Assembly: GCA_035295985.1 (NCBI GenBank)
Contig: DATHBT010000315.1
Location: 1-23,840 of the forward strand
Reading direction: 5' to 3'
DNA: 23,840 nt
Source of the DNA: JAIVGV01 sp035295985
GTDB taxonomy: Bacteria; Acidobacteriota; Blastocatellia; Pyrinomonadales; Pyrinomonadaceae
Part shown: positions 15,525 to 23,500 of the stretch, piece by piece
Layout: every line of letters begins with the position of its first letter
Numbering within the stretch: position 1 is the stretch's first letter
Program-made: the position numbers and the translations under genes
Notes under the pieces: generated by a model
Seen by the model: only the letters and a program-made list of their open reading frames with translations
What the model was told of the DNA's origin: nothing
Database searches by the model: none

Positions 15525-15657
15525 GCTTGTTACCTCGTCATCGACCTACTGCTCTGAGATTCCCGCTCTCATTGCCCGTTATGGAACAAGGGCCGGCGTG
15601 CGCGCGTCTAACCCCTCGCGCGCTGGTCCTCCAACTAATGTGGAAGGAATCAACGCT

Positions 15658-17010
15658 ATGAAACGTTTCTCGGTGGCGGCGCTCGCGGCGCTGCTCGTCT
15701 GTTTTGTCGTGGTCGCGCTCGCTCAGTGGCCGACCGCCCAGGCGAAGGGCGGGAACTGGCCGCAGTGGCGCGGCCCGGAAGGGCAGGGCGTGTCGAGCGA
15801 GACGGGCGTGCCCCTGGAGTGGGACGCGACGAAGAACGTGCTGTGGAAGACGCCGATTCCGGGGCGCGGCCAGTCGCAGCCGATCATCTGGGGCAAGCAC
15901 GTCTTTCTGACCACGGCCATCGAGGGCGCGGTCAAGCCCGGAGCCAAAGCCCCCGAACACCTGATCGGCGGCAAGCCCTGGAAGCACCCCGACAGCATCG
16001 GCGCGGACAAAATCCACACCTTCAAGGTGCTGGCGCTCGACCGCGACACTGGCAAAATCCTGTGGGAGCGCACGGCCTTCGAGGGCGCGCCTTACGACGA
16101 CCGCCACCGCAAGAGCAGCTTCGCCGCCCCGACGCCCGCCACCGACGGCAAGATGGTCTATGCCTACTTCGGCGCGGAGGGCCTCTACGCCTACGACTTC
16201 GCCGGCAAGCTCGCGTGGAAGCAGGACGTGGGCCGCATCTCGACGCTCGGCATGGGCGCGGGCACGTCGCCCGTCCTCCACGAGAACCTGGTCATCATGC
16301 AGGCCGACATAGAGGACGGCAAAGAGTCGTCCATCGTCGCCTACGACAAGAAGACGGGCAAGCAGGTCTGGAGGACGAAGCGCGAGGTGCAGGTCAGTTG
16401 GTCAACCCCGATCATCGTCCGCACGAAGCAGCGCACGGAGCTGGTGACGACGGGCACGGAAGCCGTCATCGCCTACGACCCGGCGACGGGCAAGGAGCTG
16501 TGGCGCTCGAAGGGGCTTGAGAGCAACGCGATCCCGTCGCCCCTGACGGACGGCGAGATGGTCTTCGTCGGCGCGGGCTACCCGAAGAAGATCACGATGG
16601 CCCTGAAGCTCGGCGGGAGCGGCGAGTTGAAGGAGGGCGAGGGCGTCGCCTGGACTTACGGGAAGGGCACGGCCTACGTGCCTTCGGCGATCCTGTTTAA
16701 CGGCATCGTCTACCTGATGAACGACAAGGGGCTGATCACCGCGCTCGACGCCAAGACCGGCAAGGTGCACTACGAGGGCGGGCGCGTGCCCGTCCCCGCC
16801 ACCTTCATGGCCTCGCCCATCGCCTTCGGCGACTACATCCTGCTCACCAGCGAGGACGGCGACACCTACGTCATCAAGGCCGGCCCGAAGCACGAGGTGG
16901 TGCGCACCAACTCGCTCGGCGAGCCTGTTTACACCTCGCCCGCCATCGCCGACGACAAGCTGTTCATCCGCGCCGACAAGCACCTCTACGCCATCGGCAA
17001 GAAGGGCTAG
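15658..17010 (+). CDS. Secreted PQQ-like eight-bladed beta-propeller protein (450 aa)
   Basis: N-terminal signal MKRFSVAALAALLVCFVVVA then 'LAQWPTAQAKGG', followed by 'NWPQWRGPEGQGVSSETG' and 'WKTPIPGRGQSQPIIWGKHV'. Blades: 'VLALDRDTGKILWERTAFEG', 'LYAYDFAGKLAWKQDVG', 'IVAYDKKTGKQVWRTKRE', 'VIAYDPATGKELWRSKGL', the fifth-blade variant 'GGSGELKEGEGVAWTYGKG', 'ITALDAKTGKVHYEGGRV', 'EDGDTYVIKAGPKHEVV', closing 'LYAIGKKG'. It is the closest relative of the preceding gene's product in length and blade order, consistent with tandem duplication. ATG 15658 has AAGGAA about 9 bases upstream. The 133-base gap before it holds only a small GC palindrome (15600-15623). A terminator follows at 17026. Confidence 0.87.
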   Translation: MKRFSVAALAALLVCFVVVALAQWPTAQAKGGNWPQWRGPEGQGVSSETGVPLEWDATKNVLWKTPIPGRGQSQPIIWGKHVFLTTAIEGAVKPGAKAPEHLIGGKPWKHPDSIGADKIHTFKVLALDRDTGKILWERTAFEGAPYDDRHRKSSFAAPTPATDGKMVYAYFGAEGLYAYDFAGKLAWKQDVGRISTLGMGAGTSPVLHENLVIMQADIEDGKESSIVAYDKKTGKQVWRTKREVQVSWSTPIIVRTKQRTELVTTGTEAVIAYDPATGKELWRSKGLESNAIPSPLTDGEMVFVGAGYPKKITMALKLGGSGELKEGEGVAWTYGKGTAYVPSAILFNGIVYLMNDKGLITALDAKTGKVHYEGGRVPVPATFMASPIAFGDYILLTSEDGDTYVIKAGPKHEVVRTNSLGEPVYTSPAIADDKLFIRADKHLYAIGKKG

Positions 17011-17025
17011 GCGTTGAGCAAAAGC

Positions 17026-17060
17026 GCGCGCGCCGACTTGATTCGGCGCGCGCCTTTGTT
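17026..17060 (+). terminator. Intrinsic terminator after the 450-aa propeller gene
   Basis: Perfect 11-bp stem GCGCGCGCCGA (17026-17036) / TCGGCGCGCGC (17043-17053) with a 6-base loop, followed by CTTTGTT. It lies 15 bases after the stop codon. The T-tract is interrupted, so efficiency may be partial. Confidence 0.7.
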
Positions 17061-17113
17061 AATCGGGAGACGGCGCGGCCGTTTAGGGTTCAAGCGTCTG
17101 GGTTCGTTCGACG

Positions 17114-17142
17114 GCGCGGCGGTCACGTGGGGGCCGCCGCGC
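17114..17142 (+). promoter_or_regulatory. GC-rich hairpin in the leader of the anchored propeller gene
   Basis: GCGCGGCGG (17114-17122) and CCGCCGCGC (17134-17142) form a perfect 9-bp stem around an 11-base loop. It ends 38 bases before ATG 17181 and well upstream of the AAGGAG at 17166-17171. It might be an attenuator-like or mRNA-stabilising structure; chance cannot be excluded at this base composition. Confidence 0.35.
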
Positions 17143-17180
17143 TACCCCCTTTCCCGCCGCAGGCCAAGGAGTGTGAAGTG

Positions 17181-18713
17181 ATGTTCGAGCCGCAAGAGTC
17201 CGCGCCGTGGTATCGCTCGCCGCTGTTGAAGGTGGCCGCCGTCGTGCTGGTCGCCGTAGTCGCCGTCGCGGCCCTCCTCATGACCGTCGGCCGCCGCTAC
17301 TTGGGCGGCAACGACGCGCACTACTCGGAACTCGAACGCCACCGCGCGCAGCAGCGACAGCAGGACGCCGCGCAAGGCGCGCAGGCCGCGCCGGCCGACG
17401 CGGCAGCCGCCGCGCAGCAGGCCGCCGCCGCCGCGCCCTCCGCCGATCCGAACGCGGCTAGCGCGCCGCAACAGCCCGCGCCCGGCGCGCCCGCCCCGCC
17501 CGCCGCGCCGCAGGGCGGCGAGACGAGCCACGCGACCGCGCCCGCGACGCCCGCCTCGCGCAACTACTGGACGGACTTCCGCGGCCCCGCGCGCGACGGC
17601 AGCTACAAGGAGCGCGCGATCAAGGTCAACTGGCCGTCGGGCGGGCTGACGCCCGTCTGGAAGCAGCCCGTGGGCGGCGGCTTCTCTTCGTTCGTCGTCG
17701 CCGACGGCGTGGCCTACACAATCGAGCAGCGCCGGCGGCAGGAAGTCGTCGCCGCCTACCGAGTCTCGGACGGCCGCGAGCTGTGGACGAACGGTTGGAG
17801 CGGTGCGTTTTCCGACTCGACGGGCGACGGCCCGCGCACCACGCCCGCCTGGGATGCCGGCCGCATCTACGCGCTCGGCGCTGAGGGAGAGCTGCGCTGC
17901 CTCGACGCCAAGACCGGCCGCTCGATCTGGAACAAGAACATACTGGCCGACAACGGCGCGGATAATTTGTCGTGGGGCGTGGCGGCCTCGCCGCTCGTCG
18001 TGGACGACAAGGTGGTCGTGATGGCCGGCGGCTCCGGGGGCAAATCAATCGTCGCCTACAACAAGATGACGGGCGCGCCCGCCTGGCGCTCGCAGGACGA
18101 CCGCGCCTCCTACACCTCGCCGATGCTCGTCGCGCTCGCGGGCCGCCGGCAAATCCTCGCCGTGACGGCCACGCGCATCCTCGGCCTCGAACCCGCGGAC
18201 GGCAAGCTCATCTGGTCGCACCCGTGGCCCACCTCGATGGGCATCAACGTCTCGCAGCCCATCGTCGTCGGCCCGAACCGCGTCTTCATCTCGGCCGGGT
18301 ACGGGAAGGGCGCGTCGCTCGTCGAGCTGTCGTCCGCGGGCGGCGCGCTCTCGCCGCGCACGGTCTGGGAGAACATCAACCTCAAGACGAAGTTCAACAG
18401 CCCCGTCTATCACAACGGCCACGTTTACGGCTTAGACGAGGGCATCCTCACCTGCGTCCACGCCGAGACCGGCGAGCGCAAGTGGAAGGGCGGGCGCTAC
18501 GGCTACGGCCAGGTGATCTTAGCCAGCGGCCACCTGATCGTCACGACCGACGGCGGAGAGATCGCACTCGTCAAGGCAGACCCTTCGGGCTTCAACGAGG
18601 TCGCCAAGTTTGCCGCGCTCGAAGGCAAGACCTGGAACGTGCCCGCCCTGGCGGGCGGCAAGCTCCTGGTGCGCAACGAGACGCAAATGGCCTGCTACGA
18701 TCTGGCGGAATGA
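17181..18713 (+). CDS. Membrane-anchored PQQ-like beta-propeller protein (510 aa)
   Basis: Unlike its neighbours it begins with a cytoplasmic stub (MFEPQESAPWYRSPLLK), then a hydrophobic helix 'VAAVVLVAVVAVAALLMTV' (about 18-36) without a clear cleavage site, so a type II membrane anchor is likely. An 85-residue Ala/Gln/Pro-rich linker follows (about 45-125), presumably spanning periplasm. The propeller starts at 'NYWTDFRGPARDGSYKER' and runs through 'VVAAYRVSDGRELWTNGWS', 'LRCLDAKTGRSIWNKNIL', 'IVAYNKMTGAPAWRSQDD', 'ILGLEPADGKLIWSHPWP', a fifth blade 'SSAGGALSPRTVWENIN', 'LTCVHAETGERKWKGGRY', 'EIALVKADPSGFNEVAKFA', closing 'MACYDLAE'. A few scattered cysteines, none vicinal. ATG 17181 has AAGGAG 9 bases upstream; the open frame upstream is proline-rich noise. 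Flanked by terminator-like hairpins on both sides, so it is probably its own transcription unit. Confidence 0.88.
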   Translation: MFEPQESAPWYRSPLLKVAAVVLVAVVAVAALLMTVGRRYLGGNDAHYSELERHRAQQRQQDAAQGAQAAPADAAAAAQQAAAAAPSADPNAASAPQQPAPGAPAPPAAPQGGETSHATAPATPASRNYWTDFRGPARDGSYKERAIKVNWPSGGLTPVWKQPVGGGFSSFVVADGVAYTIEQRRRQEVVAAYRVSDGRELWTNGWSGAFSDSTGDGPRTTPAWDAGRIYALGAEGELRCLDAKTGRSIWNKNILADNGADNLSWGVAASPLVVDDKVVVMAGGSGGKSIVAYNKMTGAPAWRSQDDRASYTSPMLVALAGRRQILAVTATRILGLEPADGKLIWSHPWPTSMGINVSQPIVVGPNRVFISAGYGKGASLVELSSAGGALSPRTVWENINLKTKFNSPVYHNGHVYGLDEGILTCVHAETGERKWKGGRYGYGQVILASGHLIVTTDGGEIALVKADPSGFNEVAKFAALEGKTWNVPALAGGKLLVRNETQMACYDLAE

Positions 18714-18718
18714 GAAGT

Positions 18719-18842
18719 AGCCGTTAGCTGTTAGCTTTTAGCTTTCAGAAAAAGAAGAAGGCGGGAGGCAGTGATTATCACTGCGGCCTCCCGCCTTCTG
18801 TTTTATGTCTTAGCTAACAGCTAACAGCTAATAGGTAACAGC
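18719..18842. repeat. Outer inverted repeat of TTAGCTG heptamers around the terminator
   Basis: Left arm about 18719-18744 reads as tandem GTTAGCT-like heptamers (CCGTTAGCTGTTAGCTTTTA...). Its complement lies at about 18808-18842 (TTAGCTAACAGCTAACAGCT...). The arms enclose the GC-rich terminator at 18756-18799, so the gap forms one nested palindrome between two converging genes. The architecture matches the element at 11865-12005 although the words differ. Confidence 0.75.
18756..18804. terminator. Bidirectional intrinsic terminator
   Basis: Stem AGAAGGCGGGAGGC (18756-18769) pairs exactly with 18786-18799. It is topped by an inner stem CAGTGAT/ATCACTG (18769-18775/18777-18783) and followed by GTTTT on plus and an A-rich run (read as Ts on minus). 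It ends the anchored propeller gene (+) and the converging dioxygenase gene (-). Confidence 0.88.
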
Positions 18843-18846
18843 TTCT

Positions 18847-19437
18847 CTAATCGCTACTCCCCGGCTCGCGCGGGTCTTCGGGGCGGAGCGTGCCCGTCTC
18901 CGTGCTGCCGAGCTGGTAGGTGCGGATCACGTCGAAGGGCGGCGAGTAGCAGTGGAGCGTGATCATGTCTTCGCCGCTACCTTCGGCGTTGCCGATGCGG
19001 TGGATGTCCGGGATGCCGGCGACGGTGACGTGGCCCATCCCCCACGCGTGCGACTCGCCCTCGCACAAGCCACGCTCCCGGTCGTAGTCGTAGAGCGTTT
19101 CGTGCATCCGGCCCCGCAGGACGCGGATGACGCTGTACGAGCCGTTGTGATCGTGGATCGAGGTGTAGTGGCCCGGCTTCCAGCATAGCACCAGCAGCTC
19201 GACGTGCTCGTTCCTGAGCACGCGCGTGCGGACGTATGTGCGCGGGCGGAACTTGACGTAGGGGCCGAGTTCCGCCTCCCCGATCTCGGCGCGGTTGAGG
19301 AGCGACTGTAGCTCCGCGAACGTGGGGCGGGCGCGAAGATCGGAGAGCGCGGCGGCGAGGCCGTCGAGCGAGAGCGGGCTGTGACGTTGGCCGTCCGGCG
19401 CTTGCGTCGCCGTTCCGGCCTCGACTTGTGCGGCCAT
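18847..19437 (-). CDS. Cysteine dioxygenase family (thiol dioxygenase) protein
   Basis: 196 aa, the usual length for this cupin family, which oxidises cysteine or a related thiol to the sulfinate with non-heme Fe(II) in the cytoplasm. Iron ligands are visible: His95 and His97 in 'GHYTSIHDHNGSYSVIRVL' and His146 in 'IPDIHRIGN'. Arg70 in 'RTYVRTRVL' aligns with the carboxylate-binding Arg60 of mammalian enzymes. His162 and Tyr164 in 'LHCYSPPFDVIRTYQ' align with His155 and Tyr157. The position of the cross-linking Cys93 is Ser102 here, so no Cys-Tyr cofactor can form, as in bacterial enzymes that carry Gly. Arg70 favours a cysteine-like substrate over 3-mercaptopropionate, but this is not decisive. 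ATG 19437 has GGAG about 11 bases upstream. Stands alone, converging on the anchored propeller gene across a strong terminator. Confidence 0.88.
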   Translation of the reverse strand: MAAQVEAGTATQAPDGQRHSPLSLDGLAAALSDLRARPTFAELQSLLNRAEIGEAELGPYVKFRPRTYVRTRVLRNEHVELLVLCWKPGHYTSIHDHNGSYSVIRVLRGRMHETLYDYDRERGLCEGESHAWGMGHVTVAGIPDIHRIGNAEGSGEDMITLHCYSPPFDVIRTYQLGSTETGTLRPEDPREPGSSD

Positions 19438-19796
19438 GACGGTTCTCTCCGTTTGTTGCGGGGCAGACGGAAATTAAAGGGGGCTGGTCGCTTTTATGGC
19501 AAGCGTAGGGGGCAAGTCAAGCGCGGGGCGATTCTGAAGGAGAGAAGAATTAGCCACAGAGGCCACAGAGATCGCCGGGGAAGATGAAAGGGCCGAGCCG
19601 ACACCTCTACTCCGGGACTGCCGGATCGGCCTTTCCGTTTTTGTCCTCTGAGTCCTCCGTGAGTGGCGGGTCATGTTCACTGTTCGACAGGCAGCGGGGA
19701 TGATTACGTCGTAGCTCCGACGGTGAAACCCCCGCCGCGCGGGGTGAGGATGTCCGAGTCACGCTCACGGGGCGTTCGGGCGACCTCCCCCGGGCA
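19438..19796. other. Intergenic region with a degenerate inverted repeat, no gene seen
   Basis: 359 bases between the dioxygenase start and the 3' end of the hypothetical membrane protein. It contains AGCCACAGAGGCCACAGAG (19552-19570) and a loosely complementary CCTCTGAGTCCTCCGTGAG stretch (19645-19667), a short GC palindrome near 19728-19745 (CCCCG...CGGGG), and an AT-richer segment near 19470-19500 that could hold the dioxygenase promoter, though no clear hexamers were found. Open frames through it are Arg/Ser-rich and look non-coding. Confidence 0.6.
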
Positions 19797-20426
19797 CTAG
19801 CGTCGGCCGCGCGGCAAACCCTCGAAGCTCCCGCGGAGGGTGAGCGGTGGTGACGGCCACGCCTGGCCCGGGCTGGCCCCGGCTTCCGTATCGATGACCT
19901 TACCCGTCTCTGCATTCTCGCAGGGGGAGAGTTCGACGAGGAAGCTGCCGTCCAGCACGTCGGAGCCTGGCCGCGCGGCGGTGCGCAGGTAGCCGGAGGC
20001 CATATTCGCGGGCCGGCAGCGCAGCGTCCGCTGTACCTCCGCGAGCTCCATCGGGAACACGAGGCGGGTCCCCGGGGCGATACCCCCTTTGTCGTCGGTC
20101 ATGATGAGGAGGTCCCACCCGTCGGCCCTGAGTTCGAGGCGGTCGTGCCCGACGCTGCCGACTTGCGCGCCGCGGCTGGTGTGGCCGAAGCGCAGCTCGC
20201 CGCCCCCGAGTAGCTTCTCTTCTACCTTGACCGGGAGGATCCCGTAGAGGAAGCGGTCGATGCGAGGCCTCTCGACCCTCACCTCGAACGACGGGCCCCG
20301 TGGCGCGCCCGAGGCGCTCGGGGCCGCCGGGCGAGCGGGCCACAATATGAACATCATGACGCAGGCGAGCAGCGCCAGCGCGATGACGATCAGCGATGCC
20401 TTCAGCGATCTCTTCACGCCACCCAT
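19797..20426 (-). CDS. Hypothetical single-pass membrane protein
   Basis: 209 aa, family not recognised. A short basic N-terminus (MGGVKRSLK) precedes one hydrophobic helix ('ASLIVIALALLACVMMFILW', residues 10-29). A Pro/Ala linker (30-45) and a soluble domain of about 160 residues follow. The soluble part alternates hydrophobic and polar residues as beta strands do ('GELRFGHTSRGAQVGSVGHD', 'LELRADGWDLLIMTDDKG', 'TRLVFPMELAEVQRTLRCRP', 'DGSFLVELSPCENAETGKVI'), with two cysteines (137 and 169) that could form a disulfide outside the cytoplasm. The pattern suggests an exported, membrane-tethered beta-rich domain. ATG 20426 is chosen because it starts the transmembrane segment; no Shine-Dalgarno is apparent, so the start is less secure. 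It lies 107 bases downstream of the receptor gene on the same strand and may be co-expressed. Confidence 0.65.
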   Translation of the reverse strand: MGGVKRSLKASLIVIALALLACVMMFILWPARPAAPSASGAPRGPSFEVRVERPRIDRFLYGILPVKVEEKLLGGGELRFGHTSRGAQVGSVGHDRLELRADGWDLLIMTDDKGGIAPGTRLVFPMELAEVQRTLRCRPANMASGYLRTAARPGSDVLDGSFLVELSPCENAETGKVIDTEAGASPGQAWPSPPLTLRGSFEGLPRGRR

Positions 20427-20456
20427 GATCGGCGCGAATCGCGGCGGCGGTCAACC

Positions 20457-20523
20457 GGCGGAGGGGCACGGAGGTGGGTCAGTTTGAAATCTGACCCACT
20501 ACCCCTCCGCGTCCTCTGTGGCA
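20457..20523. repeat. Nested inverted repeat between receptor and hypothetical gene
   Basis: Inner perfect stem GTGGGTCAG (20474-20482) / CTGACCCAC (20491-20499) with an 8-base loop. Outside it GCGGAGGGG (20458-20466) pairs with CCCCTCCGC (20502-20510), continuing into TCCTCTGTGGC, which echoes the CACAGAGG word at 19552. No T-tract on the minus strand, so termination after the receptor gene is possible but not certain. Confidence 0.65.
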
Positions 20524-20533
20524 AATTTCCTCG

Positions 20534-23500
20534 CTAGAACAGCAGCTTGACGCCGAACTGGAGGTGACGCGGGCTTTGGGCCGAGCGAATCTGGCCGAAG
20601 GTCGGCGAGCCGAGGAAGTTGTCGGGCAGGTCGAAATTCGGGCGGTTGAAGAGGTTGAACGCCTCGGCGCGCAGTTGGAGGTTGACGGATTCGGTCAGCC
20701 GCGTGTTCTTGACGAGCGAGGCGTTGACGTTGCGGTAGTCGGGGCCGACGACCGTGTTGCGGCCCGAGTTGCCGAACGTTCCGAAGGCGGGGAAGGCGAA
20801 GGCGGCGGTGTTGAACCAGCGTTCGGGCGTGCGCGGGCCGGAGTTAGGATCGCCGACGAGGTTGGGGCGGTCGTTCGCGCCGAAGCCGAGGTTGGAGCGG
20901 CCGGTGTTGCTCTGGTCGATGTCCGAGAGCAGCGCGACGGTGAACGGGCGGCCGGACTGGAGGGTCACGACGCCGTTCGTCTGCCAGCCCGAGAGGAGCG
21001 CGGAGAGGAAGCCGTCGCCGCCGGCGTAGCGTCGGCCGCGGCCGAACGGGAGATCGTAGGAGTAGCTGACGGAGAGGCGGTGGCGCACGTCGAAATTCGA
21101 CCGGCCGCGCTCCTGCCGCACGTCGTAGCTGTTCTGCGGGAAGTTCGGGTCGCCCGCGCTCGTGAAGAAGTTCGAGGCGTCGTCGATTGACTTGGAGAAG
21201 GTGTAGGAGGCGAGCAGCGACAGCCCCTGCGTGAGCCGCTGCTGGAGGCGCGCTTGCAGCGAGTGGTAGTTCGAGTTGGCGCGCGACTCGATCAGGTTGA
21301 TGTCGGCGAAGAAGGGGTTGGGCCGCAGGTTCGGCTGGGCGGGCGTGGCCTGCGCGGGCTGGTTGATGTCGCGCGCCGTGACGAGCTTCGTGCCCTTCGA
21401 GCCGACGTAGCCGACTTCCAGCACGCGGTTACGGCCGAGCTGCTGCTGGACGTTGACGTTCCAGTGCTGCATGTAGGGCGTCCGCAAGTCGCGCTGGAAG
21501 GCGAGGCCGGAGCCGGGCAGTTGGACGGGGAAGTTCTGCGGGAACGGATCGCTGAGCGTGATGAACTGGCCGGGGCCGAGCGGGAAGAAGAGCGACAGGT
21601 TGAAGTAGGGCTGGTTGAAGTAAAGCCCCTCGCCGGGAGCGAGCGCGGACTGGTCGTAATAGACGCCGTAGCCGGCGCGAAGAACCGTCGTGCCCTCGTC
21701 GGTCAGCGTGTAGGCCAGCCCGACGCGCGGCGCGAAGTTGTTCTTGTCGGTCTCGTAGCCGCTGCGCGGCATCCCGGCAGTCCCGACCTGCACGAGCGTC
21801 CGGGTGTCCGGGTCGTAGAGGTTCGCGCGGTCGTCGGCGTCAACGGGCGGCGAGTTCAGCTCGTAGCGCAGGCCGGCGGTGACGGTGAGCCGGGGCGTAG
21901 CGCGCCAACTGTCGTTGACGTAGAAGTTGTAGCTCTCGGAGCGGAGGCGCTGCGGGTTGTCGAGGCGCGCGCCGCCGGTGATGAAGGGGAAGCCGAGGAG
22001 CAGATCGGCGAGCGCGTTGCCCGTCAGGAACTGGTTCGTGAAGGTGAGGAAGCCGCGCGACTGCACGTCGCGGAAGGCGTTTTGTTGGAGGGCGCGGAAG
22101 TCGAAGCCGAACTTGACGAGGTGCGCGCCCCGCACGTAGTTGACGTTGTCCAGGAACTGGAAGAGGTTCGTCGTCGAAGCCTGCGGGTTGTTGAACTCGT
22201 CGCCGAGCGGGGAGAGGCCCGTGATCGTGATGAAGCTCAGGCCGAAGTCGCGCGGGTTCTGCGAGAGTTCGGGCAGGCCGACCTGTTGGTTGATGCTCGT
22301 GCCGCGGCCCTCCTGAATCACCGACTGGGAGACGCGGTTGAAGGCGAAGCGGGCCTCGTTCACCAGCGAGGGCGAGAAGACGTGCGTCTCGCCGAGCAGG
22401 AGGTTCTGGCTGCGGCGCGGGACGAAGTTGCCGAAGCCGGGGACGAGCGAGAAGGTCGGGCCGGTGAACGGGTCGAAGAAGTCGCGGTCGCCGAAGCTGT
22501 AGCGCGCGACGAACTGCGAGCTGTCGGTGAAGTTGTGATCGAGGCGCGCGTCGAAGTGGTCGTTGCGGTCGCGCGCCGTGGGCGAGGAGACGAAGTTGGC
22601 GAACGGGACGTTGCGGTTCGGCAGCGGGTAGAGGTTCGCGATGGCGCGGCCCACGGGGTGCTGGAACTCGGCGGGGATGCGGCAGCCGGGGAAGGGCTGC
22701 CCCGTCAGGAAGTTTCGGGGGCAACCGAGGAGGCTGTTCGAGAAGTCGCCCTGACGCTCGGCGAGCGTCGGCACGTTCGTCACGCGCGTGATGCCTTCGC
22801 GCGAGCGCGTGCCCTCGTAGTCGCCGAAGAAGAAGGTCTTGTCCCGGCGGATTGGGCCGCCGAGCGAGAAGCCGAACTGGTTGCGTATGTACTTAGGATC
22901 GGGCTGGTCGGCGGGCGCGAAGAAGTTGCGCGCGTCGAAGCGTTGGTTGCGGTGGAACTCGTAGAGCGTGCCGTGAAAGTCGTTCGTGCCGGACTTCAGG
23001 ACGACGTTGATCTGCGCGCCGGCGTTGCGGCCGAACGAGGCGTCGTAGCTGTTGGTCAGGACCTCGAACTCGCGTACGGCGTCAACGGGCGGGCGGACGC
23101 TGAAGGTGTTGAGTTTGGGATCGACGTTATAGACGCCGTCGAGCAGGAAGTTGTTCGAGTCCTCGCGCGCGCCGTTGGCGCTGAAGGAGAAGTCGCCGCG
23201 GACAGAGCCGGCCGAGCCGGGGGCGCTGGGCGCGGTGCCGGGCGCGAGCAGCGCGAGTTCGAGGAAGTTGCGCCCGTCGAGCGGGAGCTGCGCGATCTGC
23301 TTCTCCTCGATGACGGTGCCGACGGCGGCCGTGTCTTTCTGTAGCGGCGCGGTCTCGTCGATATCGACCCGGTAGCCGCCCGTCGTGACTTCCAGCGAAG
23401 CGTCCAGTCTCGCCACACGGTTCACCTGGAGCACGAGTCTCTGCGTCCGCGCCGCGAAATTGGGCGCCGCTATCTCAACCCGGTACGGGCCGGCGGGGAG

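Noticed and set aside
15600..15623. GCGCGCG/CGCGCGC pair before the 450-aa propeller gene as a terminator
   Set aside because: Only 7 bp of simple CG alternation and no T-tract; expected by chance at this base composition.
1206..18713. Naming the propellers BamB or PQQ-dependent dehydrogenases
   Set aside because: BamB is a lipoprotein with a lipobox, absent here, and usually lies near der or hisS. Dehydrogenase residues (vicinal Cys, cytochrome domain) are not visible.
19607..19915. Possible small minus-strand gene of 102 codons downstream of the hypothetical membrane protein
   Set aside because: Arg/Ser/Pro-rich composition, no ribosome site, overlaps the 3' end of a better-supported gene and a degenerate repeat.
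21254..23344. 696-codon open frame on the plus strand opposite the receptor gene
   Set aside because: Low-complexity Val/Glu/Ala/Arg translation without motifs. The minus strand encodes a recognisable outer-membrane receptor from signal peptide to terminal Phe.
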